NCBI GenBank assembly: GCA_041309225.1
Contig: JBFYZZ010000343.1
Span: 1 to 17,801, forward strand
Direction of reading: 5' to 3'
From: JAFGLY01 sp041309225
Lineage (GTDB): Bacteria > Myxococcota_A > UBA796 > JAFGLY01
DNA: 17,801 bases
Shown piece by piece: positions 8,267-16,004 of the stretch. The notes under the pieces were generated by a model. The model saw nothing but the letters and a program-made list of their open reading frames with translations. It had not been told where the DNA came from and made no database searches. The position numbers and the translations under genes were made by a program. Each line of letters starts with the position of its first letter. Position 1 is the stretch's first letter.

Positions 8267-10077
8267 GCGACCCCCTTCTTGCGGCGGGTCCGAACCCGCA
8301 CCCAGCCGAGGAGACCCAGGGCGAGGGGCACCAGGAAGGTGGATCCGTAGAACCAGATCCCCTGGCCCTCCTTCGTGTGGACGATCTTGACGTCCTCCTC
8401 GTTGCTCGTGGTGCCTGCGACCCCCTCCTCGCCGAGCAGCCAGTTCACGGCGTCGGCCACCAACTGGGCGGGCGCCCCGAACCGCATGAAGGCGAGGAGC
8501 GCGTCCGAGGCGAACCCGGCCTCCGAGAGGATCACGGCCCGGTACTCCTTGCCGTCGCTCGCGGGCCCACTGGCCACCGCGGCGACGTCCCGCACCTTCT
8601 TCTCTTCGCTCCCCTGGTCGAACTCGAAGTCGCCGTCGAGGTCGACCCACGTCTCGGGCGTGCGCAGGGTGACGGTGACCTTGCCGCCGTGCTCGGGCAG
8701 CTCCTCGAGGGACCCCGCACCCGGCAGGATCACCCAGGCGGCGCTCCGGTTCTTGGTGAGGGTGGTCACGCTCTCGTGCGACGAGTACCGGTTGGTGATG
8801 ATGTTCTGCCGGTCCACGACGCCACCGGTGACGGGCACGTAGGCCTTGCGGTCGTCGGTGGCGAGGCGGCCCGGGCGGAACGCGAGCCCGTAGGGCGCCA
8901 GGAGCGACCCGAGGTCGGCGTTCTCCTCGAGGTCGGGGTCGAACGCGGCGAACAGGCTGCCGCCGCGCAGGCGGAAGCGCTCGAGCGACGCCGACTCCTC
9001 GGGCAGGAACGAGGACCTGGGCCCCATGACGAAGACGATGGTGGCGTCGTCCGGGACGTCGCTGGCCAGCCCCTCGCCGAGGCCCAGCGTCTTGACCTGG
9101 AAGTTGAGGGCCTCCTCCAGCACCTTCTTGAACAGGGTCAGCTTCCGGTCCGCGGTCTCGGTGCCCTTCCAGCCCATCTCGCCGTGGCCCGTGGTGAAGT
9201 AGGCCACGCGCTTGCCCTTGGAGAGCTTGAGCAGGGTCTTCTGGACCTCCGCGTCGAAGGTCTTCAAGGTCTTCTTGGCCTTGTCGAGGTCGGTGCCGAG
9301 CTTGATCTTCTCGTTCCGGTCGGCAACCGCGAAGACGACGTTTCCGTTCTCGCGGACCTTGAGGTCCTTGGCGGCCTCCGGATCCAGCGCCTGGTCGAGC
9401 ACCTCCACCGAGAGGTTCGGGCCGGCGAGGGCGTCGAAGTACGGGATCACCTCGCGGGCGACCTCGCTGGCGTCCGGGAAGAACAGGACCACCCGCATCG
9501 GCTCCTGCAGGTTGGCCACCAGGTCCTCGGTGGCGGAGCCCGGGGCCGTGGTGCGGAAGTAGGTGACGTCCCAGCGGTGGTTGAACTCCTGGGCCAGCCA
9601 GTTGAGCGGGAACAGGAGGCAGACGGCCAGGACCGCCGCGAGGGAACCGTCCCGCGCGTCGGCCACCCGCTTCGGATGCGCGGCGACCGGGGACGCCACG
9701 ATGGCGCGGTCGAGGGCCACGGTGGGGACGAGGCCCACGGCGACCAGGATGGGCCAGAGCACGGAGAGGATGACGTCCCAACGCTCCTTCCCGGTGTCCT
9801 CGAATGGAAGGAGGTCGAGGAAGGCGTCGGTGGTGAGGCCGTACAGCACGGCCCCCGCCACGGCGACCAGGAGGAACGCCAGCGCGTTGCGATGCGCCGT
9901 CCGGGCGGCCCGGGGCGCCCGCGCGAGGGCGCGCCAGCGCAGGACCACGGCCGCGAGCATGAGCACGATGGCCAGGCCGTCGAGCATGAGCCGCACGGAG
10001 GGGCTGCCCGCGAACGTGCGCTCGCCCAGGAAGAGGAGGAGGAAGGCCGGCAGGGCGGCCCAGGACGCGGCGGTCAT
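8263..10077 (-). CDS. GldG-like ABC transporter auxiliary protein with multi-spanning N-terminus
   Basis: A 604-residue integral membrane protein of the GldG / ABC-transporter-auxiliary family. Hydrophobic segments are at about 3-18, 29-47, 63-82, 103-122 and 145-161. From about 155 the canonical GldG pattern begins (NWLAQEFNHRWDVTYF, then a segment around DLVANLQEPMRVVLFFP), followed by a large extracytoplasmic region containing YFTTGHGE and a DxDLEENADLGSLLAPYGL stretch. A C-terminal membrane helix with a basic tail (VRTRRKKG) ends the protein. The first about 140 residues, with four extra hydrophobic segments, are more than the single N-terminal helix I expect of GldG. The ATG overlaps the permease stop (ATGA, 10074-10077) and has a strong SD. 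In Bacteroidota, GldA/F/G serve gliding; outside that phylum the substrate is unknown. It probably forms a complex with the permease and ATPase upstream. Confidence 0.88.
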   Translation of the reverse strand: MTAASWAALPAFLLLFLGERTFAGSPSVRLMLDGLAIVLMLAAVVLRWRALARAPRAARTAHRNALAFLLVAVAGAVLYGLTTDAFLDLLPFEDTGKERWDVILSVLWPILVAVGLVPTVALDRAIVASPVAAHPKRVADARDGSLAAVLAVCLLFPLNWLAQEFNHRWDVTYFRTTAPGSATEDLVANLQEPMRVVLFFPDASEVAREVIPYFDALAGPNLSVEVLDQALDPEAAKDLKVRENGNVVFAVADRNEKIKLGTDLDKAKKTLKTFDAEVQKTLLKLSKGKRVAYFTTGHGEMGWKGTETADRKLTLFKKVLEEALNFQVKTLGLGEGLASDVPDDATIVFVMGPRSSFLPEESASLERFRLRGGSLFAAFDPDLEENADLGSLLAPYGLAFRPGRLATDDRKAYVPVTGGVVDRQNIITNRYSSHESVTTLTKNRSAAWVILPGAGSLEELPEHGGKVTVTLRTPETWVDLDGDFEFDQGSEEKKVRDVAAVASGPASDGKEYRAVILSEAGFASDALLAFMRFGAPAQLVADAVNWLLGEEGVAGTTSNEEDVKIVHTKEGQGIWFYGSTFLVPLALGLLGWVRVRTRRKKGVA

Positions 10078-10799
10078 CGCCACCTCCTTCCCTGGATCCC
10101 GCGCACGGCGAGGGCCAGGAACGCGAACGTCACGGAGGCGTAGTACACGAGGCTCTCCGTGTTGATCCGCCCCCTCTGGAACGGCTGGAAGTGCTTGTCG
10201 AAGAGGGCCATGTAGGAGAGGATCGGCTTGAGCGGCGGATCCGAGACCTTGGCCAGCATCCAGGTGAGGAGGAACACCACGGTGACCACGCCCGCGATGG
10301 CCGCCCCCACGTACTGCCCGCGGGTGACGGCCGACCCCCACGTGCCGATGGCCGTGACCACCGCGCCCAGCATGAGCAGCCCCACGTAGCCGCTGGCGAT
10401 GTGCGCGAGGCTCACCCGGCCGTTCACGAAGATCAGGCCGGGCATGTAGACCGTGAGCCCGAGCAGGATCGCGATCATCGTGAAGCCCGCCAGGAACTTG
10501 CCCAGCACGATCTGGAGGTCGGTGAGCGGCGCGGTGTCGAGCAGGACCATCGTGCCCGCGCTCCGCTCCTCGCCGAACAGCCGCATGGTGAGGATCACCG
10601 CGGCGGTCATGGTGACGCCCGAGGAGATGTAGAAGAACTTCTCGAGCACGTCCGAGGAGTACTGGGCCGTGGAACCCATGGCCCAGGCGTTGAACAGCAG
10701 CCCGTCGATCAGGAGCATGGCCGCCAGCACCACGTAGCCCCAGGCCGTGTTGAAGTAGGCCTGGAGATCGCGGCGGGCGACGAGGAGGAGGCCTCTCAT
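10074..10799 (-). CDS. ABC-2 type transporter permease (GldF-like)
   Basis: A 241-residue inner-membrane permease with six hydrophobic segments: around 16-38, 60-75, 95-120, 130-155, 160-182 and the C-terminal stretch ending ALAVRGIQGRRWR. After the second segment comes FGEERSAGTMVLLDTAPL, the conserved cytoplasmic coupling stretch of ABC-2 permeases of the GldF/NosY type. The length matches the family. It overlaps the ATPase gene upstream by ATGA (10796-10799) and the GldG-like gene downstream by ATGA (10074-10077). AGAAGG precedes the ATG by a few bases. Only one permease gene is present, so it presumably works as a homodimer with two copies of the ATPase. The transported substrate cannot be inferred. 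Confidence 0.92.
   Translation of the reverse strand: MRGLLLVARRDLQAYFNTAWGYVVLAAMLLIDGLLFNAWAMGSTAQYSSDVLEKFFYISSGVTMTAAVILTMRLFGEERSAGTMVLLDTAPLTDLQIVLGKFLAGFTMIAILLGLTVYMPGLIFVNGRVSLAHIASGYVGLLMLGAVVTAIGTWGSAVTRGQYVGAAIAGVVTVVFLLTWMLAKVSDPPLKPILSYMALFDKHFQPFQRGRINTESLVYYASVTFAFLALAVRGIQGRRWR
10081..10089 (-). promoter_or_regulatory. Strong Shine-Dalgarno of the GldG-like gene
   Basis: The minus strand reads AAGGAGGTG here, with the AGGAGG core 5 nt from the ATG. It lies inside the last codons of the permease gene. It fixes the ATG at 10077 as the start and indicates that the GldG-like protein is made by re-initiation or independent initiation despite the 4-bp overlap. Confidence 0.8.
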
Positions 10800-11728
10800 C
10801 GTACACCTTCTCCCGTGAGTTGCAGGAAGATCTGTTCCAGCTCCGCCTCGGCCTCGGTCACCCTCCGGATGCCCAGGCCGGCCTCCACCATCCGCCGGAC
10901 CACCGCCTCGCGGTGGTCGCCCGAGAGATCCACGCGGACCGTGGCGATGCCGCCGGCCTCCGACTCGAGGGTCCACCCGGTCACCTCGGGTTGGCCGTCG
11001 AAGGCGCGGGCGAGGTCCTCGCGGCTGCCGCGCGCGGACACCACCACGCGGGCGAGCCCCCGGGCGCGGCGGGCCAGCTCCGCCTCGGTGCCCTGGCCCA
11101 CGAGGCGGCCGTCCTTGAGAATGAGGAGGCGGTCGCAGGTCTGGGAGACCTCGGAGAGGATGTGGGAGGAGACGAGGACCGTGCAGGTGGCGCGCAGCGC
11201 GACGATCATCTCGCGCATCTCCACGATCTGCACGGGATCCAGGCCGGCGATGGGCTCGTCGAGGATGACCAGGGACGGGTGGTGGACGATGGCCTGGGCG
11301 ATCCCGACGCGCTTGCGGTACCCGTGGGAGAGCGTGTCGATGACCTGGTCCAGCACCTCGGTGATCGAGGTGCGCTCGGCCACGCTCGGGATGGCGGACT
11401 CGGCCTCCTCGCGCGTCAGGCCTCGGAGCAGCCCCACGTGGACCAGGAAGGCGCGGACCGTCATCTCGGTGTAGAGCGGGGGCTCCTCCGGCAGGAACCC
11501 GATGTGCTTGCGCACCTCGAGCGGCGCCGTGAGGAGGTCCTGGCCGTCGAGCCGGACCTCGCCCGCCGTGGGCAGGAGCAGCCCGGCCAGGATCTTGAGG
11601 GTGGTGGTCTTGCCCGCACCGTTCAGGCCGAGAAAGCCCACGATCTCGTTGGAGGCGATCGAGAATGCGAGATCCTCGATCGCCCGTGTGGTTCCGTAGT
11701 AGCGGGTGAGCCCGCGGACCTCGATCAT
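10796..11728 (-). CDS. ABC transporter ATP-binding protein (GldA-like)
   Basis: A 310-residue cytoplasmic ATPase that powers the adjacent permease. Walker A GLNGAGKT (34-41); signature LSHGYRKR (133-140, a His at the second Gly position of LSGGQ, as common in GldA/CcmA-type exporters); Walker B LVILDEP (153-159) with catalytic Glu158 and D-loop AGLDP; H-loop His189 in VSSHIL. After about residue 225 a roughly 85-residue C-terminal domain follows, typical of this exporter subfamily. The start is ATG 11728, supported by a GGAGGG SD 4-5 nt upstream. It is first in a four-gene operon whose three junctions are all ATGA overlaps. A candidate promoter lies about 37 bp upstream of the start. Confidence 0.95.
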   Translation of the reverse strand: MIEVRGLTRYYGTTRAIEDLAFSIASNEIVGFLGLNGAGKTTTLKILAGLLLPTAGEVRLDGQDLLTAPLEVRKHIGFLPEEPPLYTEMTVRAFLVHVGLLRGLTREEAESAIPSVAERTSITEVLDQVIDTLSHGYRKRVGIAQAIVHHPSLVILDEPIAGLDPVQIVEMREMIVALRATCTVLVSSHILSEVSQTCDRLLILKDGRLVGQGTEAELARRARGLARVVVSARGSREDLARAFDGQPEVTGWTLESEAGGIATVRVDLSGDHREAVVRRMVEAGLGIRRVTEAEAELEQIFLQLTGEGVR

Positions 11729-11732
11729 CAGA

Positions 11733-11738
11733 CCCTCC
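11733..11738 (-). promoter_or_regulatory. Shine-Dalgarno of the ABC ATPase gene
   Basis: The minus strand reads GGAGGG, 4 nt before the ATG at 11728. It supports this start over any upstream alternative. Confidence 0.7.
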
Positions 11739-11764
11739 GGACGGGGGGAGGCTGGGCGCCGGCA

Positions 11765-11793
11765 CCGTTATTCGCGCCCATGCGAGGGGGCAA
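11765..11793 (-). promoter_or_regulatory. Candidate promoter for the ABC export operon
   Basis: In the 142-bp gap upstream of the ABC ATPase, the minus strand carries TTGCCC (11788-11793), a 17-base spacer and TAACGG (11765-11770), the most AT-rich point of the gap. The -35-like box matches the sigma-70 consensus moderately; the -10-like box matches poorly. Its placement 37 bp before the start codon is reasonable. Apart from this and the hairpin at 11846-11870, I see nothing else in the gap. Confidence 0.25.
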
Positions 11794-11845
11794 GGGGACA
11801 CCGGACGACACCCGGCGGGTACCGGCGATTCCGCTCAGGGGAAGG

Positions 11846-11870
11846 GGCCGGATCGCGGCGGGGATCGGCC
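11846..11870 (-). terminator. GC-rich hairpin immediately after the M14 peptidase stop
   Basis: GGCC-G-GATC (11846-11854) pairs with GATCGGCC (11863-11870) around an 8-base loop, with one bulged G. It begins directly after the stop codon of the M14 gene. There is no T-run afterwards on the minus strand, so it is not a classical intrinsic terminator. It may be a transcript-end stabiliser or a U-less terminator. Confidence 0.35.
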
Positions 11871-12953
11871 TCACGGCGGGAGGGGCGGGTCCACGTGCGC
11901 CGGCCCTCCGGCGGCGAGCGCCACGGCGCCGGCCCGCAGGAGGCGGGCGACCTCCCGCACGTGTGGCTGCGGATCCCGCGGGTTGTAGCGCCGGAAGGGA
12001 TCGGTCCAGGTGGAGGGGCGCAGGGGCTCGATGCCCGAACGGGTGCACTCCACGAGGAACGCTGGGATCCCGTAGCGGCCGTAGAGGTGGTCGATCTCGG
12101 AGCCCTGGGCGCGGAAGAAGAATCCCCAGCGGGCCAGCTGCAGCACCCGGTAGGCGCGCGCGCCCTGGCCCGACGAGAGGGCCGTGCCCAGGGCGAGGAG
12201 GTGGGGCCAGTCCGGGGGTCGGCGCCAGGCCCCGCTCCAGGGGGCGTACACGAAGCCGCCGAAGGCGTGCAGGCTCACCGCGAGGTCAAAGGCGCCCGCG
12301 GCGGCGAGCCGATCGATCGCGCGAGACTCGGGTTGGGAGAGGGGCGCCGGCGAGGATGCGTGGAAGCCAGGCAGGAGGTGGCGCCACGCGGAGGTGGCCT
12401 CGTGGTGCACCGCGAAGTCACGGTTGAGATCGACCTTCTCCCGGTTGCCCCTACGGAAGACCCGACGCTCCGCGAGCAGGTCCGCCTCCACGGCGAGTCG
12501 ACCGTCCACGTTCAGCACCGGGACCACCACCACCTCCACCCCGGGCGTGGGATGCCCGGCGAAGTCCAGGGCGAACGCGAGGGCGGCCTCGGTCCCGATC
12601 CACTCCAGGGCGTGCAGGTTGGCCAGGACGAGCATCCGGGTGGTCACGGGTCGGGCCGGATCCCGAAGGACGAACCCCCAGATCGGGCGGCGACCCAGAG
12701 TGCGGCCCACCACGAAGGGCCGGATGCGGCCCGGCCGGGTGGCCACCGGGCCCGCGAGTTCCCCCATCACGTCGGCCAGGAAGCGGTAGGCCGGCTCGGT
12801 GTGGGGGGCGGGGGGGGCCGCGCCGGCATCCCGCGCGGCCTCGAGGAAGCGCTCGCGGTCCTCGGCGACGTCGAGCGGCCGCAGGATCTCGGGCGCGGGG
12901 AGCGCCGCTCCGGCCGAGGCGAGGGCGGCGAGGAGCGCGAGGGCCGGGAGCAT
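11871..12953 (-). CDS. Secreted M14-family zinc carboxypeptidase-like protein
   Basis: A 360-residue predicted extracytoplasmic metallopeptidase or amidase of the M14 family. Zinc ligands are visible: His114 and Glu117 in NLHALEW and His229 in SLHAFGG. NVDG (148-151), DLNRDF (175-180, substrate-binding Arg178) and the catalytic Glu302 in AFLVECTRSG complete the site. The specificity residue cannot be read, so the substrate (peptide or murein-type) is open. Residues 1-18 form a hydrophobic signal segment ending near SAGAALPA, a likely signal peptidase I site. I chose ATG 12953; an in-frame GTG at 13001 would add 16 residues with two Arg, giving a more conventional charged n-region but taking up most of the divergent spacer. 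It appears monocistronic, with a hairpin after the stop, and is divergent from a radical SAM gene. Confidence 0.85.
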   Translation of the reverse strand: MLPALALLAALASAGAALPAPEILRPLDVAEDRERFLEAARDAGAAPPAPHTEPAYRFLADVMGELAGPVATRPGRIRPFVVGRTLGRRPIWGFVLRDPARPVTTRMLVLANLHALEWIGTEAALAFALDFAGHPTPGVEVVVVPVLNVDGRLAVEADLLAERRVFRRGNREKVDLNRDFAVHHEATSAWRHLLPGFHASSPAPLSQPESRAIDRLAAAGAFDLAVSLHAFGGFVYAPWSGAWRRPPDWPHLLALGTALSSGQGARAYRVLQLARWGFFFRAQGSEIDHLYGRYGIPAFLVECTRSGIEPLRPSTWTDPFRRYNPRDPQPHVREVARLLRAGAVALAAGGPAHVDPPLPP

Positions 12954-12990
12954 GCCTGCCGTGGTAACCCGCGCCGGGGCGCTGCCCCTC

Positions 12991-13019
12991 GTGTCACCCA
13001 CCCGAGCCTGGGATATCCT
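12991..13019 (+). promoter_or_regulatory. Candidate promoter for the first radical SAM gene
   Basis: GTGTCA (12991-12996), a 17-base spacer and TATCCT (13014-13019) match a sigma-70 promoter at four of six positions in each box. A start near 13026 would give a leader of about 32 bases. If the M14 gene starts at the alternative GTG 13001, the -35 box lies within its coding sequence. Confidence 0.35.
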
Positions 13020-13057
13020 GGAGGGTCTTCGCGCGTGCCGATCCGCACGGGAGTTCC

Positions 13058-14500
13058 ATGAAGGACGTCCTGCTCATCTACCCCCCGGTGAACTTCATCG
13101 GGGACCGGCCCTTCGTCCTGCACCTCGACGCCCCGCCCCTCGGTGCGGTCTACCTTCGCGCCTTCATCCACCGGTTCTCCAGGGAGTTTCGCGTCCACTG
13201 GCTCGACGCGGGAGGCGACGGTCTCAGCCTCGAGGACATCCGGAGGCGGATCGCGGCCATTCGCCCCTGGGCCATCGGGATGACGCTCCTCACACCCCAG
13301 CTGCAGGGCGCCCTCGACATCGCGAACATGATCCGGGAGCGCATCAGCCGCGACATCCCGATGTTCGCCGGCGGACCGCACATCACCGCCGACCCGACCT
13401 TCATCGACCGCCATCCCGGCCTCTTCGACCACGCGGTCGTGGGCGAGGCGGAGCACGTGTTCCTCGACGCCCTCGAGCGGCTCGCCCGGGGCGAGCCCGT
13501 CCCCCGCGTGCTGGAGGGCGAGCCCCTCATGGACCTGGAGGTCTTCCCGATCCCGGAGCGCTACCGCTTCCGCCGGGAGCACTACTGGCGGCGCCAGCAC
13601 GTGGCCGGCACGCGGTCCTGCCCCTACCGCTGCTACTTCTGCAGCAACCCCGTGGCCACGCGGGGGCGGAAGATGCGCTTCGCGTCGAACCGCCGGGTCA
13701 TCGACGAGATCAAGTACAACTACGACTTCTACAAGGGCGTCATCAAGTGGCTCGACGAGAACTTCACCCTCGACCACGACCGGGTGATGGAGTTCTGTCA
13801 CATGGTCCGGAAGGAGGACCTGAAGCTCCACTACTTCGTCTTCTCCCGCATCGACACGGTCAACGAGGAGATGCTCCGCACGATGAAGGTGAGCGGGCTC
13901 GACAACCTGGCCTGCGGCATCGAGGCGGGCGACGAGCGGATCCGCAACGAGGTCGTGAACAAGGGCGGCGTCACCAACGCCATGATCCACCAGGTCGACG
14001 AGTGGTGCCTCAAGTACGGGATCAACTTCAGCGCCTACTTCATGCTGGGTCACCCCACCGAGAACCAGCGGACCATCCAGGCCACGCGGGACCTCATCTT
14101 CGACCTGCACCTCCACCAGGTCTCCATCACCATCCCCACGCCGTACCCCGGGTCACGGCTCTTCGAGATCGCCGAGGGCGAGGGCATCATCAGCCCCACC
14201 ACGATCGATCGGTTCGCTCGCAAGGAACTCGGGGAGGGCTTCTGGGGCGTCTACCCGGTCTACGTCTCCCGCGACCTCGACATCGACGACGTCGTGACCG
14301 AGCTGCAGGACATGTACCGGCAGTTCTACTTCCACCCGCGGCGGCTGGTCAGCATCCTCCGGGAGCAGTTCACGAGCAAGGACGACCTGGTCATGGGGGC
14401 CCGCTACCTGAGGAGCCTGCTCGGATCGGGCGCCTCCTACCAGCGCGACTACAGCGGATACCGCGGCTATTATCAGCGGCACGGGATCACGAGGACCTGA
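13058..14500 (+). CDS. B12-binding-type radical SAM protein (paralog 1)
   Basis: A 480-residue radical SAM enzyme. The N-terminal about 150 residues have the Rossmann-like pattern of a cobalamin-binding domain (APPLGAVYLRAF, a PWAIGMTLLTPQLQGALDI stretch, FAGGPHITADPTF), but no DxHxxG cobalt-ligand motif. The 4Fe-4S motif is Cys188-x3-Cys192-x2-Cys195 in TRSCPYRCYFCSNP, followed by WLDENFTLDHDR, GIEAGDERI and ITIPTPYPGSRLF of the TIM-barrel. The C-terminal part carries DRFARKELGEGFWGVYPVY, shared with the two paralogs to the right. The ATG has GGGAG 5 nt upstream. It is the only plus-strand gene of this block; its 3' end overlaps the convergent flippase gene by 14 bp. The reaction is unknown: cobalamin-dependent methylation or another radical rearrangement of an envelope lipid or glycan would fit, but this is inference. 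Confidence 0.93.
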   Translation: MKDVLLIYPPVNFIGDRPFVLHLDAPPLGAVYLRAFIHRFSREFRVHWLDAGGDGLSLEDIRRRIAAIRPWAIGMTLLTPQLQGALDIANMIRERISRDIPMFAGGPHITADPTFIDRHPGLFDHAVVGEAEHVFLDALERLARGEPVPRVLEGEPLMDLEVFPIPERYRFRREHYWRRQHVAGTRSCPYRCYFCSNPVATRGRKMRFASNRRVIDEIKYNYDFYKGVIKWLDENFTLDHDRVMEFCHMVRKEDLKLHYFVFSRIDTVNEEMLRTMKVSGLDNLACGIEAGDERIRNEVVNKGGVTNAMIHQVDEWCLKYGINFSAYFMLGHPTENQRTIQATRDLIFDLHLHQVSITIPTPYPGSRLFEIAEGEGIISPTTIDRFARKELGEGFWGVYPVYVSRDLDIDDVVTELQDMYRQFYFHPRRLVSILREQFTSKDDLVMGARYLRSLLGSGASYQRDYSGYRGYYQRHGITRT

Positions 14501-16004
14501 GCACCCGACCGCCGATCCAGCGCCACTCCCCGCGCGTGGGCGCGGCGACCAACGACGCGCCGGCGAGCGCCAGGCTGGCCAGCACCGGGAGGGCCCGGAC
14601 GGAGGTGTCGTCCCAGGCGACCGAGGCGGCCACGGCCAGCCCCACCAGCCCCAGGCCCCAGCGCACCACCAGGCCCGCCTGGGGCCGGAAGGCGTGGCGC
14701 CGCCTCGCATGGCGCAAGAACCAGCCCAGGTAGCCCGCGTGGAGCACGAGGAGGCCCGGGCCCAAAGGATCGAGGCTCCCGAGGTGGACCGCCCAGACGG
14801 CCAGGAAGAGGAAGCCGGCGTTCCAAGCCATTTCGGCCCCGACGTAGGGGCGCATCTCCCCGCGGGCGAAGGCCGCCATGGCGAGGACCCAGGAGGTGGC
14901 ACGCAGGAAGTCGGAGAGGAGCAGCCAGCGCCAGAACGTGAGCGAGGGCAGGAAGGCGTCCGAGAAGAGCAGCCGGATCACGAGCGGCTTCACCGCCGAG
15001 AGGACGATTGCCGCGGGGACCGTGACCCCCACGGCGTAGCGCAGGAACCGGGCGATCAGCGCGCCCCGCTCATGGGCGTCGTCGATGCGGGCCAGGGTGG
15101 GCAGGTACCAGGTCGTGAGCGACGCGAGCAGGATCCAGACGTACATCTGGCTCAGGGACCAGGCGGTGTCGAAGAGGCCCCCCGCCGCGAGGCCCAGGTG
15201 CCTCGACAGGAGGGCGCGGACCACGAGGAGCGTGGCCGTGCCGATCCCGCTCACCGCGAGCGCGCCCAGCGGGACGGCCAGGACCTCGCGAACGGGCAGC
15301 ACGCGGAGCCCCGCCCGCCAGGCGGTCCGCACCTCCCCCAGGTAGCCCCGGATCCGGACCCGGAGGCCTCCCGCGGCGAGGCCAGCTGCCAGCGCGAACG
15401 ACATGAGGGCGATCAGGGCCGTCGGATGCCCCATCTGGACGAGCCTGGCCGCGGGCCAGGCCAGCAGGAGCATCATCACGGCGTCCGCGAACTGGGCGAT
15501 GGAGAGGCCCGCGACGTCGCGCCAGGCCGTCATGAGGCCGTTCAGGAACACCAGCAGGAGGCCCAGGAGGACGGGCACCACCAGCCACCGCACGAGGGCC
15601 GGGGTGTCGGCGGCGATGGCCTCGGGGTAGAGGCTCACGGCTTGCGGCGCCAGGAGGAGGAGCAGGGCGACCAGGACGAGGCCCGCTGCGAGGAGCGCGC
15701 CGCCCGACGCCACGACGTAGGCCCCGAGCCCACCCGCCTGCCGCCGCCGCGCGATGCCCTGGGCGAGGGTGTTCTGGCCTCCGAAGGTGCCCAGGGTGAC
15801 GCAGGTCTGGTGGGTCTGCCGGAGGAGCGCGAGCAGGCCCATGCCGGCGGGTCCCAGCAGGGTGGCCAGGATCTTGACCGTCGCGGCGCCCAGGAGCATG
15901 CTCGCGAGGAACCCGCCGCTCGAGACCAGGCTCGCGCGGAGGATCTCCCGCATGGAGCGCCCGGTGTCGTGGGGATCCGCCGCGAGGAGCGCCGGCTCGC
16001 TCAC
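14487..16004 (-). CDS. Polysaccharide/lipid flippase-like membrane protein (Wzx/MOP superfamily)
   Basis: A 505-residue integral inner-membrane protein with about a dozen hydrophobic segments spread over its length, a pattern and size typical of Wzx/MATE/MurJ-type flippases. The N-terminal stretch LLGPAGMGLLALLRQTHQTC resembles the conserved LGPxxxGxYAL segment after the first helix of Wzx proteins. The likely role is moving a lipid-linked sugar across the inner membrane. The GTG at 16004 overlaps the TGA of the radical SAM gene (GTGA, 16001-16004); a further GTG at 16022 and an ATG at 15953 are alternatives, and no SD decides. It is coupled to paralog 2, so the radical SAM enzyme may act on the same lipid-linked substrate. 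The last 14 bases overlap the 3' end of paralog 1 on the other strand. Confidence 0.85.
   Translation of the reverse strand: MSEPALLAADPHDTGRSMREILRASLVSSGGFLASMLLGAATVKILATLLGPAGMGLLALLRQTHQTCVTLGTFGGQNTLAQGIARRRQAGGLGAYVVASGGALLAAGLVLVALLLLLAPQAVSLYPEAIAADTPALVRWLVVPVLLGLLLVFLNGLMTAWRDVAGLSIAQFADAVMMLLLAWPAARLVQMGHPTALIALMSFALAAGLAAGGLRVRIRGYLGEVRTAWRAGLRVLPVREVLAVPLGALAVSGIGTATLLVVRALLSRHLGLAAGGLFDTAWSLSQMYVWILLASLTTWYLPTLARIDDAHERGALIARFLRYAVGVTVPAAIVLSAVKPLVIRLLFSDAFLPSLTFWRWLLLSDFLRATSWVLAMAAFARGEMRPYVGAEMAWNAGFLFLAVWAVHLGSLDPLGPGLLVLHAGYLGWFLRHARRRHAFRPQAGLVVRWGLGLVGLAVAASVAWDDTSVRALPVLASLALAGASLVAAPTRGEWRWIGGRVLRSS

Noticed and set aside
8377..10143. Plus-strand open frame of 588 codons.
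   Set aside because: Antisense to the GldG-like gene, with Gly/Glu/Leu/Arg-rich complement-frame composition and no recognisable motif.
13011..13018. Palindrome GGATATCC in the divergent M14/radical SAM spacer as an operator.
   Set aside because: Only 8 bp with mismatches immediately outside; more simply explained as part of the -10 box.
12767..14116. Minus-strand open frame of 449 codons rich in Val, Asp, Glu and His.
   Set aside because: Complement of the first radical SAM gene, which has the intact CxxxCxxC cluster motif.
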